From: Cryptomeria japonica
Lineage: Eukaryota > Streptophyta > Pinopsida > Cupressales > Cupressaceae
Length of the DNA stretch: 64,000 nt
Direction of reading: 5' to 3'
NCBI RefSeq assembly: GCF_030272615.1
Contig: NC_081406.1
Location: 190,831,891-190,895,890, forward strand
Shown here: one piece after another, positions 22,400 to 32,347 of the stretch
Layout: each line of letters begins with the position of its first letter
How positions within the stretch are numbered: position 1 is the first letter of the stretch
Position numbers and translations under genes: made by a program
Notes under the pieces: model-generated
The model's input: only the letters and a program-made list of their open reading frames with translations
What the model was told of the DNA's origin: nothing
Database searches by the model: none

Positions 22400-23921
22400 T
22401 ATTGGCATATGTGCAAAGCATGATGACATGATGATATTGTATGTTGACATTGATGTCAATATGTTGAAGTATGAACCAGTATGTTGTAGTAAGCAAATTA
22501 GCAAGAGAAATGGTATGATTATGTAAACCGGTATTTGGGAAAGAGTGAAGTGGTATGTTTGTTCAAGGTGAACCAGTATGTTGGAATGAGAACCAGTAAA
22601 TGGAAGTTTTGTATCGGGGTTTCATTTGGCATGACTACTGGTTGGTAGTCTCAGCTTTAGGGTTTCTGGTTGATGCATTCCAAGATTGTGTGATTCAACC
22701 GATGACATCTTGTGATGAGTTAGCATTGTAATGAAGGCCAAATAAGTGTTTCCATGTTAGCCTTGTGCGCGTGAAGGATTTCCTTGAGGATCTTACATGG
22801 AGATTGATCCTATCTACCTCAAGAATGTGTGAAGTCTCTGTAAATATTGGAGAGCACATGATGAGTTATCAGCTTCCTGAAGCGGCAAAGAATGAATGTT
22901 GGAGAACATCTTGATATCTGTTCAAGACTGTTGTATTCGATACAGTGTGATTAACAGTCAGGATTGAATTGATGGGATTGTAAAACCTAAATGTTTAGGG
23001 TTTAGGGTTTATGCTACCAACCTATCTGTTTCCTATAAGGTCGATGATGTTTTTCATTTTGAAGTTGTTGGCAAATGTTATGTGTGTATCCCAGTGAGTG
23101 ATACTTGATTCTTGCTAGACCAGAGAAGTGTGTTGATACCAACAGAGTGTGATTGCAGAAGAAAAGGAGCTAAAGTGGATCTGCCTTGGCATTGAGTGTT
23201 GTTATCAGATCAGTGTATTACTTGTTGACTTCTAACCATTTTAGCAATTGGAAAATCCCTTAACCGGGTAGCTTTAACAGGCTTTTGTGTAAATCGTTTA
23301 ATAGGGTGACTCAATTCAATGAGTTCTTCAAATCCTCTTGTGAGCTAACCATTAACAGGGTTCTAAACTTTAACCGGGTATTTAGCCATCCCTTAACCGG
23401 GTGATCCCTAGAAGGATCGGTTCCTAGCAGAACCTATTGTAAATGTATCTAACTGGACTACACTCCTAACAGAGCGGACTTCAAAAGAGTTCAAGAACAG
23501 CTTGTGGGTGTTCATCCCCACCGTGGTTTTTCCCAATTGGGTTTCCACATGAAAAATTAGTGTGTCATGTGTGATGCCTTTCATGTGATGGTTTTGTGTT
23601 TTATGCCAAACTGGTAAAATATGTTGAACTAGAAGTCATTATATTTTTTATGATAGATTACTTTTTTATGCATAAGGGTGAAGTGGAAATGAGGTATTAG
23701 ATTGTATGGAAGGCTAAGGATTACCGGTTTATGTCTTTCACATTTTCATTGTGTTTTACCAGTAGTAATCTAGTTTAGACCAGTGTTAGTGCTTGCCAGT
23801 CAAAGTGTAGTGTTTGCAATCAAACCAGTTCAAGAAAAGTGTTTTTGCCTATACTGGTTCACCCCACCCCCCCCCCCTCTTAGTACCAGTTTGGTACTAA
23901 CTGTTCATCATTTATTCATCA
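22400..23921 (+). repeat. 3' LTR of copia B
   Basis: 1522 bp, starting TATTGGCATATGTGC (TG decayed to TA) and ending TTCATCA. It aligns along its length with the split 5' LTR, with scattered transitions. C-tract at about 23862-23877. TTTAGGG repeats at 22994-23011. Confidence 0.9.
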
Positions 23922-23926
23922 TATCA
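23922..23926. repeat. Right TSD of copia B (TATCA)
   Basis: Identical to 14951-14955. Confidence 0.9.
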
Positions 23927-25160
23927 CCTAATGCTAGAGATGTTCTTAAATTAAGAGTTGGGTCAAAGATTCGTGATCCACATCCAAAACACTTTTTGGA
24001 CACAACTCAAACTGAATTGTACAAAAAATATTTGGATGATAAGGTGTTAACTATTAGCATTAGTCAAAAGTCTTTTGAAAAGTGTAAACCTTGGTATGTT
24101 TGGATTAACAAGGAAAGAGTCACATGTTGCTGCAAAACTCATGTTCAATTTCTTTACCATTATGATGTATTTCGATATATACGTGTTACCATACATAGTA
24201 ATGGAATGTTGCAAGAATGTGGTATAAATATACCACCTAAAACTATAAAGGAGTTTATATCAAGTTTGTTTTGCAACCCACCTAATGAGCAATATTTTCT
24301 TTTCAATGCATGTTTTTTTGGTGTATGTGATATATGTGGCAATCTTGCATTGTTGGATGAATGTTTGCATGAAAATCTTTCAAATGATTTTGGACAACAA
24401 TTAGTTGATGTAAAAAGATTTAAAATTGTTGAGTATCCATTGAAGGATGGAAAGGTTGGAAGACAATGTGATCTAATTACTGAAAAAGTTAGTGTTCATG
24501 CATTTATGAATGAATTTAAGAGTAAGATCATACCTAAATATGTTAAACATTCTCAAAATGCTAGATGGCTTGATGGTCAGTTTTGTATATGTAAGAATAC
24601 ATTTCTTGTTGATAGTATACTTTCGGTCATTGACTTTGTAGAGAAGTACACGCTTTCACCACAAGATGAGGTCCAATCACAATATTACAATTTAGTGCAA
24701 GTAGCAATTTTTGTTCATATTGTCTATAGGCATGCACCTAATAGTACAGAAGAGGATCATAAAATTTTGAGAGAGTACCATTTCTATATGAGTGATAATA
24801 AATTACACTCATCAGAGTTTGTCCAGTATTTCTTCAAGACCTTTTATGATAATTTGAGGGAGAGAGAAATTTAGTTGACACAACATCTAATATGGTCAAA
24901 TAATTGCATAGGGCAATTCAAGAATGCTAGAATGTTTTATTGGTTGATTAGGATACTTAAGAAAACTAATATCGAACACATGTGGAGTTTGTTTGAGGCT
25001 GGACATGGGAAAGGAGAACATGATGGTGTCAGTGCATGTGTCAAGAGAGCCCTTTGTAGAGAGCAACTCAAATTTGAGGAAAAAGCTAAATTTAAAAATG
25101 GAAGTGTAATTTGTTGGGAAAAATGGTGTCTCAACCTTGCATTTATGCGAGCTTACTATT
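23927..25160 (+). pseudogene. Transposase-like protein, central part
   Basis: This continues the frame broken at 14955: joining the flanks through one TATCA gives DNTRVSPNARDVLKLR. It then has ELYKKYLDD, SFEKCKPWYVWIN, a Cys/His group VTCCCKTHVQFLYHYD, and CFFGVCDICGN. One in-frame TAG (24872-24874) precedes LIWSNNCIGQFKNARMFYWL and FEAGHGKGEHDGVSACVKRA. From memory, animal transposon proteins of an uncommon family share the pattern RPxWxxxxxRxTCxCxxH, SDGxxxQYKN and HGKGxxDGxGGxVKR. If homologous, the Asp of the SD box is Asn here, so this copy is inactive. Superfamily not assigned. Confidence 0.6.
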
Positions 25161-26015
25161 TATAGTAAGTTTTCATTTGAGCACGAAATGGTGCAAAACT
25201 CTCCCTGAAGCTTCTGGTTGGCTAGATAAGCATTCCGGTAAAGTTTCGTCGCAAGGTCACAGCTAGTTTTGAAGATATTAAAGTTTTCGTCTTGGAGGGG
25301 TGCAATAAAATATTTAAACTTAATTTTGGAGACTTTAGAGGCTCCGAAATGCCCTGAAAAGTGGCTGTAACTGGTGAAGCTAGTTATGAGGTGATAGAGC
25401 ACTTCGCGAGCTTTCCGGCGCTTCAAACGGTTCGTCAATCGGACACCCGGTTCTCAAGTTATGGCCTCCGGAAGTTTGTACTCCTGAAATAGGAAAAATA
25501 ATTTGTATCGAGTACATAAATGAGCGGTAAAAGGGAGTGACATGTGTTGATGTGTGCTTTAACATGTCATAGGGAATCTAGAAGGGAGATAAGGTCGGCT
25601 ACACTTTATTGGGTGGTTTTAGCCCATGGTTTTGTAATACCGTTTGATGGTTTCTTGTATTGTATCTCCTATTTATGAGGTGTGTGAGATAGAGGTTGTG
25701 TGAAAGAGTCCTATGGCTATTGAGTTGCCTCTGAATCTCTGATTAATGATACTCCTGCGAAGAGCTTGCTCTGCAAGTATTTTGTAATCTGTTTTTGATT
25801 GCTGAATAAAATATTGAGCTGCTTTTGGAGGGTGGGGTTTTTCTCCCAAAAGGGTTTTCCCCACGTAAATCATTGTGTTGTGGTATGAATGCTATTATAT
25901 CTATTTCTATTTTCTGTAACTGTTGTAATGATCTGAAAAAGTTTTGCATTACCCTCCTCTCAAGGTTAGTGTAGGAAGTTGTTTCCGCTACTTAACTTCC
26001 TTACATAATTGTGGA
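25161..26015 (+). repeat. LTR-like insertion in the transposase gene, edges approximate
   Basis: Coding sequence stops being recognisable near 25160 and resumes near 26020. Between them lies a non-coding block with retrotransposon LTR traits: a GGGTTTTTCTCCC / GGGTTTTCCCC pair near 25828-25862, a pyrimidine run near 25950, and an AACTTCCTTACA end near 25993-26004. It could be a solo LTR or a TRIM. No PBS or second LTR, and no convincing TSD, were found. Confidence 0.45.
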
Positions 26016-26196
26016 TTGGTGTAGTGCAACTTTATCCACAGGATCAAGTCAGAACTCTACAATCAAGCATTTCTTCTGGCTAGTTGAAGAGGAGAATATC
26101 CTTCCAAGATATGATTGTGATACAATCAATGGGTTAGCTAGATGGCATTCATTTAAGAGTTATAATTCTAACACTTGGACTATATGGACTATTTAA
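26016..26196 (+). pseudogene. Transposase-like protein, C-terminal part
   Basis: The frame gives STGSSQNSTIKHFFWLVEEE, then ILPRYDCDTINGLARWHSFKS, and a stop at 26194-26196. It reads as the C-terminus of the same protein after the insertion at 25161-26015, since related proteins as I recall them end in a similar YFW-rich segment plus a His-Ser motif. Placement rests on frame logic and this recalled similarity. Confidence 0.5.
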
Positions 26197-26238
26197 GAAA
26201 TATAAATTTAAACATTCAAAATTTTACACACAATTAAA

Positions 26239-26240
<2 letters not shown>

Positions 26241-26291
<51 letters not shown>

Positions 26292-26500
26292 CTAATTTGA
26301 GAGACAATGAGTGAGAGAGAGTGAATGAGGGAGAGAGAGAAAAGATGAGATAGTTAATAGAGAGAGAGAGAGAGAGAAGGTAATGAGAGAGAGTGAGAGA
26401 GATTGAGAAAGAGAGAGAGAGAGAGAGACTAGGTAATGAGAGAGAGTGAGCGAGATAGAGAGAGTGTGTGAGTGAGAGAGAGAGAGATATATATAGAGAG
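26241..26500. repeat. (GA)n microsatellite with interruptions
   Basis: A pure (AG)n run at about 26241-26289 is followed by interrupted GA-rich blocks (GAGAGTGAGAG types) to about 26500. Lies in the 3' region of the DNA transposon after its stop codon. Confidence 0.95.
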
Positions 26501-26504
26501 AAAT

Positions 26505-26860
26505 TTAAACATTTAAACATATAACTATACATATGTATAACATTTAAATATATGTAGCATTGGGGTGAAAATGGGTCTAAGGAATCTTATGTCATAAAAG
26601 GTCCTACTAAGGGGTCCTAGGATATCATTTTAACTTCTAACTATACATGCTTAACATTTATACATAACATTGGAAACATATAGAATGTGACATTTCAACA
26701 TATCAAAAAAAAAATTTAAACATTTAAACATCTAACTATACACATGTATAACATTTAAATATGAAATATAACATCTAACTATACAACATTTAAATATAAA
26801 ATATAACATGTAACTATACAATTTTTGAAAACTAAAAACAACTATTTTAAACATAAAAGT
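26505..26860. repeat. AT-rich minisatellite-like repeats
   Basis: AACATTTAAATAT and CTAACTATACA-type words recur irregularly (about 26508, 26544, 26712, 26748, 26778, 26812). Non-coding. Confidence 0.6.
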
Positions 26861-27061
26861 AAATTATTTTTTTACACTATTAAACAAAAACATTTTTCAA
26901 ACTTTAAAATTTTAACCTACTCACTACAATTAAAAAATAACAATAAATTAACATGTTATTAGAAAAATAATAATAAAAAATGAAAAAAAATATTAAAAAA
27001 CAAAGGTATGTACCTAGAATGAGGAAAAAAATGGTCGGGGGGGTCAGTTGGCAAGCTGAAA

Positions 27062-27335
27062 ACGGGCACCCGTGCTTCCTGAAATCGCTTACCCATTTTC
27101 TGAATAGTGAAAATGAGAAGAAAAAAAAACCTAAAAAAAAAATTAAATACATTTACAAAACGGGCATCCTTTTTTTACAAATCGGGCACCCGATTTGTAA
27201 AAATCATGTGCCCATTTTGCTTTGAGGGCCCAAACCAAAATGAGTGCACGTTTCGGAAAACATGCACCTATTTTATTCACGACTCGAGCCCCTAAAGCAA
27301 AACGGGCATCCAATTTGTAAAAATCGAGCACCCGT
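27062..27335. repeat. Right subterminal GGGCACCCG-type motif cluster
   Basis: Contains CGGGCACCCG, CGGGCATCC, TCGGGCACCCGA, CGGGCATCC and GAGCACCCG, separated by AT-rich pieces such as ATTTGTAAAAATC. It mirrors the left cluster at 13625-13740. Confidence 0.6.
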
Positions 27336-27377
27336 ATCTAGTGGGTAATTTTCCCAACCCCCGGACTTCCGCGGGAT

Positions 27378-27390
27378 TGGGACCCAACTT
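27378..27390 (-). repeat. Candidate right terminal inverted repeat
   Basis: TGGGACCCAACTT is the inverse of 12823-12835 with one mismatch. It lies about 40 bp outside the last GGGCACCCG-type subterminal motif. Confidence 0.35.
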
Positions 27391-27640
27391 TAAACTCTTA
27401 CCCACATGTTCATGTGCACCATAACATAATAAATAAATATTACAATTATAACATTATTATGCAAGGTGTACAACACCTTATTTCCCAACAACAATATCTT
27501 ATTTTTATCCTTTCTTTTACTTTTTTTCTTCTTTGAAGTTGACACTTGATTGTTATAATTTTGATTTTTTGGCTTACCCCTTGTTGGTGGTATCTGTTAT
27601 CAAGAAATCTAAAGGAGACAAAGAAGAGTTCATTTCACAA
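27391..27640. other. Unassigned stretch between DNA transposon and gypsy element
   Basis: AT-rich, no ORF and no motif recognised. Could be the 3' end of the gypsy element. Confidence 0.4.
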
Positions 27641-28520
27641 GGATTTCCACTAGTTGTAGTGTGTAACCCTGAAGGTGGTCCTATTGAGGTAGCAATTAGA
27701 TGAATTTTGGTTCTAGTTTAACTACTTAAATCAAAAGAAAATGTCATACACCATACTAGAGCAGCAAGATAGATTTCATCATATCAATATCTTATAATGC
27801 AATATGAATTCCCTATCTCTCCTTTATCTAGCATATCTTTAGTTTGAATTGCTCTATTCTTAAATTATAGTTGTGCTAGGCTTTTTGTCATCATCTTTCA
27901 TTTTGGAGGTTCCCTTCTACAATTTGTCCATCTTCTTCTAACTTTTCTAGTTGTTGGAGTCTTTCCTTGACAGATTCATCATGAACGCTTAACTAGAGTA
28001 AGTGTTTTCCAAAGGTTATTGACAATGAAACTCATGGATAGTGTATCTTCTAGGCCATAGACTAGCTCAAATGGTGAGTGTGTAATTTTTCCCATTCATA
28101 AGTGGTCCAATATGCCCAAAGAACTATTGGTATCTTAATGTCCTAATTTGTCTTATTAGAATTCCACATTTTGGTGAGAGTGGTGCCCGAGATTTTATTA
28201 AAAGATTCATTGGCTCCATTTTCTTGTGGGTGATAAGGGGTACTTTGGTGGTGTGAGATCAAGAAGTTAGATAGGCTTGCTTTGATGGTTTTAATAACAA
28301 AGTATTTTCCTTGGTCACTTGTTAGACTTAGGGACACCAAATTAAGTGATTATATTCTAGTAGATAAATTTAATTACTATATAGGTTGTACAGTCCTTAG
28401 TAGGTTTAGCCTCCGTCCATTTTGTTAAGTAATCCACTTCCGTGATAATGAATCTTTCTTTGGATACTTTAGCCAGAGGGTCAATTGGGACAATGAAATC
28501 AATTTCCCATAAATCTCAAA
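27640..28520 (-). pseudogene. Gypsy integrase, broken
   Basis: First catalytic Asp lies in WEIDFIVPI near 28500, followed by DYLTKWTEAKP. The second is in TSDQGKYF and the Glu in NGANESFNKI (28340-28143), so all three DDE positions survive as codons. Downstream, LWAYWTT and RLQQLEKLEEDG match the C-terminal region of plant gypsy integrases. Stops and frame changes around 28100-28380 disable it. PYHPQENG is the gypsy hallmark that separates it from copia. Confidence 0.8.
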
Positions 28521-28869
28521 TCGATTATGTGCAAGAACTAGCTATAAGAACATCTCATCTTGAATTGTAGGTCATCTTGTTCTTTGGTAGATATCATATT
28601 TTCAGGTATACTTCTTGTAATCCTTGTATATTGTTGGCCACCATAAATAAAAAAGTAATATTTTTTGAGTTGTTGCATCTCCATTGTAGTATCCTCTGAC
28701 TATGCCTTCATGTGCTTCTCTTAAAAGATGTTATGTTTTGTGCATATATACCACTCTTTATAATATATAACCTTGTCCTCTTTTGTACAGGGCTCCCTCA
28801 ATCAGTACAAAAGGAAAAGACATTCATAATGGTAACTTTTTATCATGTGGGCATGATCTCCAGGGGATA

Positions 28870-29175
28870 CTATCTATTTAAGAGGTGTTGTACTATGCCA
28901 GGGGATTCTTTGAGCACAATGATAATCTGGAAGAGGTATGTACTCGATAAGTCTTCTTCATTTATATCCTTTGGTTTTTCTTCAATATCGATTTTTGACG
29001 GGTAATTTGAAACTTGGTTGTTTCTTACTAGCTTGACCATTATGTTGAAGTTAAATTCGAGGAACAATTAAGGGCCACCTGCATATTCAGCCTTGTATCA
29101 CTAGTTTGTTTAGAAGAAACATCAGAGGTTCACGATAGGTGTAGAAGGTGAAAGGGGTAGACAATAGGTAATGTC
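28870..29175 (-). pseudogene. Gypsy RNase H, C-terminal part
   Basis: Reading resumes after the TRIM with YLLSTPFTFYTYREPLMFLL (the usual TDH box is TYR), then FNFNIMVKLVRNNQVSNYPS, the standard end of gypsy RNase H (NxxADxLSR), and an EEKPKDINEEDL linker. Confidence 0.75.
29171..29175. repeat. Left TSD of the TRIM (ATGTC)
   Basis: Matches 29537-29541 exactly. Confidence 0.88.
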
Positions 29176-29536
29176 TATTGCAAGGTGTGCTCCATTGGTC
29201 TCCTTGTGTTGTGCAACACAATGCTCAGATTTGTGACATGGCTTAATCGCCTCCCATGGATTCATTAAATCTTGCAGTTGTATTAGGCATTAATAGGTTG
29301 ATCTTTGGTACAACAACCATGTTTCTAACAAGTGGTATCAGAGCCTAGGTCACGGGTTCAAACCCCTCACTTGCATCTTGGGTGATTGTTGCAAGGTGTG
29401 CAACCTTGTGTTGTGCAACATAATGCTTGGGTTTATGACATGGCATAATCGCCTCCAATAAATTAATTAAATCTTGCAGTTGTATCGAGCATTAACAGGT
29501 TGATCTTTTGGTATAATGACAATCATGTTTCTAATA
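29176..29536 (+). mobile_element. TRIM (miniature LTR retrotransposon), 361 bp
   Basis: Two direct repeats (29176-29330, 155 bp; 29397-29536, 140 bp) flank a 66-bp interior that starts with a tRNA-Met primer site (TGGTATCAGAGCC, 29333-29345). Repeats start TATTGCAAGG / TGTTGCAAGG and end TTTCTAACA / TTTCTAATA. A perfect TSD ATGTC brackets it, and removing it restores the gypsy RNase H frame (MVYALHKL joined to HYLL). There is no coding capacity, so it needed proteins from other elements to move. Confidence 0.9.
29333..29345 (+). promoter_or_regulatory. Primer binding site of the TRIM
   Basis: TGGTATCAGAGCC, complementary to the initiator tRNA-Met 3' end, two bases after the first repeat. Confidence 0.88.
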
Positions 29537-29541
29537 ATGTC
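29537..29541. repeat. Right TSD of the TRIM (ATGTC)
   Basis: Matches 29171-29175. Confidence 0.88.
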
Positions 29542-30105
29542 ATAATTTATGTAATGCATAGACCATAGCGAAGGCTTCTCTCTCCTTGGTGGTATAGTTT
29601 TGTTCTACTTTAGATAATTTCTAGTTAATAAAGGCTATTGGGTGGTCCTTGTTTCCCACTAGTTGAGCTAATACATCACCTATTGCTATTCTCAAGCCAT
29701 CTATATGCACATGAAATGGTATGGTCCAATCCACGAAAATTACTATAGAAGCTTTTACTATCTTCTATTTTAGAGTGTGAAAGGACTGTTGCCATTCTGG
29801 ATTCCATTCTATAGGCTTGTTTATGTTTCTAATCTTAAGTAGTTCCTCCAATGGGGTAGCTATTATGACATATCCTTTGATGATTTTCTTGTGGTATCTG
29901 GTGTACACCATGAATGTTTTAACTTTTGATGTTGTCTTAGGGGTGGGAGATTCACGATAAGGGCAATCTTTATTGGGTCCACAACTATGCCTTTCTTGCA
30001 TATGATGTGTCCTAGTAATGTGCCAAACGAGGCTGTAAAGATATATTTCTTGAGGTTTAGAGAAATCTACATGATTCTACACTTCTCTAATATTTTCCAA
30101 TAATA
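29542..30105 (-). pseudogene. Gypsy reverse transcriptase end and RNase H start
   Basis: From 30100 down: ILGHIICKKGIVVDPIKI (RT thumb), then YHKKIIKGYVIIATPLEELL and IEWNPEWQQSFHTLK (start of RNase H region in gypsy), then AFAMVYALHKL up to the TRIM. Several frame changes. The RT palm catalytic box falls in the decayed part near the copia C junction and was not seen. Confidence 0.75.
30101..30105. repeat. Left TSD of copia C (TAATA)
   Basis: Matches 37016-37020 (TAATC) at four of five bases. Confidence 0.65.
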
Positions 30106-31268
30106 TGTTGGAAATAGTGACTATGTGTTGTCATTGATGTCAATGTTGTATCCCAGTTGGTTACTGCTATTCCAATTGGTTCTGGTCTCGATTGGACTTG
30201 GTTCTAGCTGATTCTGATCCAGTATGATCAGATCCTTGGATTCGGTTTTGGATGGTTATTCAGGATGGTTACATGCTTGTCATATTCAGTTGGTTCATGA
30301 TTTGGTGCTCCGAAAGCTATCGTTTATGTTCCCGATTGGTGATATTTGATGATTTAGTTAAGTGATTTTGGTTTGGCTTGTTGTATTGGTTCCTAACATG
30401 CTGAAGGTGCTTCTTGATCATGTTCTAGTTGTTTGGTGGCTTCGCATTGGCAGGCATGATGATTTGGTGGTCCTATTTGGATCTGGTTGATTATTCTGTG
30501 TTATTTCACTGAGGATTTCTTCCGGGTAGAGAAACATGTTGGAGATTGATCTTAACATGATTTCCGATAGATATAATTTTTTGGTAACTTGAATTAGGCC
30601 CATGCTATATAATGTAAATCATAATATTGGTCTAGCAGTATCGTGTGATGTAATTTTTGTAATTATGGGTTTATGGGTTTAGGGATTAACCAACCTTGTT
30701 ATCAAGGTTGATGATCTATATTTATAGGTGACTTATTTATGTAATTTGGTATGGTATGGTTATGTCTGCATTATCAGAGAGAGGTTTATGTGCAAACAAG
30801 GTTAGATCATTCAGTGAAGGTTGTGAAGGATTTGGTTTTGGAGGGCAAAAATCAGTGCTTAACCAGAACTGTATCAAGCATTAGGAGATGTTGCTTTCAT
30901 GGTTCATTTTCTCTAGATTCTAATCAGATGTTTATGTAAGCCAGTGAGACTTCTTTTTGTGATGAGCAGTGAGCTCTAGGCGGTTGGCCTGATTGCAAGG
31001 GCAATCCCCATTGTAATTATTTCACATACTGTTGCAGAAGTATTATCTGATTGTGGGTAGGGTTTCCCGCTATGGTTTTTCCCTTTATCAGGTTTTCCAC
31101 ATCAAAAATGTTGGTGTTGTGTGATCTGTGCTTTCATGTTTTATCTTTCACTGTACTGATCTTATCTTGCTCCAGTAAAAGGTTTATAATTTGCTATAAA
31201 TGTTAAACTTATGGAAAAATGATTCCCCCCCCCTCTTAGTTTTCCTCTGGGATCTAAACATTTTAAAA
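30106..31268 (+). repeat. 5' LTR of copia C
   Basis: 1163 bp, starts TGTTGGAAATAGTGAC. The end (CATTTTAAAA) has lost the CA seen in the 3' LTR (CATTCTAGCA). Contains GTTTAGGGATT near 30678, GGTTTTTCCC near 31074 and a C-tract near 31225-31233 followed by TCTTAG. Confidence 0.85.
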
Positions 31269-31282
31269 ATTGGTATCAGAGC
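31269..31282 (+). promoter_or_regulatory. Primer binding site of copia C
   Basis: ATTGGTATCAGAGC directly after the 5' LTR. Confidence 0.9.
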
Positions 31283-31323
31283 AAGGTCCTTTCTACAGAA
31301 GCTTAACCACTTGAGGAGATCCG

Positions 31324-32300
31324 ATGGCATCAACTTCTACATTTAATCCCTATTGAAAGGAGAGTCCCAAATTTGATGGTACAAATTACAAATTATGGAA
31401 GGAACGAATGAAGATTCATTTGAGATGTCTTGGAGCTGAAGTTTGGGAGATAGTAGAGAAAGGGTATACACCTCATGATCCTAATTTTGGAACATCAGCA
31501 CCTCCTAATGAGCAAAAATGAGCTGATAATGATGTCAGAAAGGAATAATATTTGTTAAGTGCCCTATCAGATAAGAAGTTGTTGAATGTCATAGAACTAG
31601 AAAATGCAAAGCAAATCTGGTTGAAGCTTGAAACTCTTTATGAGAGTGACCAAGCAGTTAAGATTGCAAAACTTAAAGGTTATCGGGTGAGATATGAAAC
31701 TTTGAAGATGGAAGAAGATGAGAAGATAAGTTCTTTCATGGATAGAGTGAATGAGATTGTCATGGGAATTAAATGTTGTGGTGGAAATGTCACTGGGGAT
31801 GAGGTTGTGTCAAAGATTCTAAGAGTTCTACTTCTGGCTTACAAAATGAAGGCTAATGCAATTAATGAACCTCAAAGAATGTCAAGTACCCTTGTTACTA
31901 GAGATACATTACTTGGGAAGTTGACTACTTTTGAACTTGAGGAACTTAGAGATCAGAGTGCTACTAAAAATGAGATTGCATTTAAAGCATCTGCCTCTGG
32001 TAAGAAGAAGATATATTGGAAAGATTTATATGCTAAAGATTTGGAAGACATTGAGAAAGAAGACAGAGAGCTCGAAGAGTTGGAAGCCCTAATTGCGAGA
32101 AGAATCCCTAAAGGACCAACTAGAACTAATTATGAAGGAAAAGTTCCTTTTAAATGTTTTTCATGCAATAAGATTGGTCATTTTGATTCTAGATGTCCTG
32201 AAAGAGCCGCTAGGAATCAAGAAAGATTTATGAGAAGTTATAAGCCTAATCTAAAATATCAGAGTAGGCCTAGATTTAGAAGGATTAAGGATAAATCATG
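31324..32300 (+). pseudogene. Copia C gag, stops near the start
   Basis: ATG 31324 starts MASTSTFNPY, followed by TGA at 31354-31356 and two more stops before 31552; the frame is then open. The copia gag pattern is clear: KFDGTNYKLWKERM, AKQIWLKLETLYESD, VVSKILRVLLLAYK, and a zinc knuckle CFSCNKIGHFDSRC near 32155-32196. It is followed in the same frame by an Asp run coded by a (GAT)n tract at about 32309-32345, which is unusual for this family and looks like a microsatellite expansion. Confidence 0.87.
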
Positions 32301-32313
32301 TTACTATGATGGA

Positions 32314-32347
<34 letters not shown>

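Larger units (their letters stand above)
14956..23921 (+). mobile_element. Copia B: full-length but degenerate Ty1/copia retrotransposon
   Basis: Two LTRs of about 1.5 kb, a tRNA-Met primer site, gag, protease, integrase, reverse transcriptase and RNase H in copia order, a polypurine tract and a perfect 5-bp TSD (TATCA). The 5' LTR is itself split by a solo LTR. The interior has at least eight in-frame stops and frameshifts near 20340 and 20765, so the copy is dead. It lies inside the ORF of a DNA transposon. Confidence 0.93.
12823..27390 (+). mobile_element. DNA transposon with an unusual transposase-like ORF, split by nested LTR elements
   Basis: Removing copia B with one copy of its TSD joins two coding halves in one frame (13917-14955 and 23927 onward), giving a roughly 800-codon host ORF. 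Outer edges are proposed from a short inverted repeat: AAGTTGAGTCCCA at 12823-12835 and TGGGACCCAACTT at 27378-27390 (12 of 13 positions match). Both arms hold clusters of a GGGCACCCG motif (13625-13740 and 27062-27335). Without nested elements the unit would be near 4.7-5.6 kb. No TSD was found at these edges, so coding content is firm but borders are provisional. Confidence 0.5.

Noticed and set aside
23783-23930. Start of the transposase at the open frame beginning at 23783
   Set aside because: The first 48 codons are LTR sequence of copia B read through by chance; the real upstream part lies before 14956.
25161-26015. Cassandra-type TRIM with 5S rRNA sequence
   Set aside because: No 5S-like A box, intermediate element or C box could be recognised in the block.
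26224-26532. 102-codon minus frame of Ser-Leu repeats
   Set aside because: Translation of the (GA)n microsatellite, not a protein.
29333-29372. A tRNA gene (GGTATCAGAGCC followed by a GGGTTCAAACCC T-arm-like part)
   Set aside because: No acceptor, D or anticodon arms; position right after an LTR fits a primer site.
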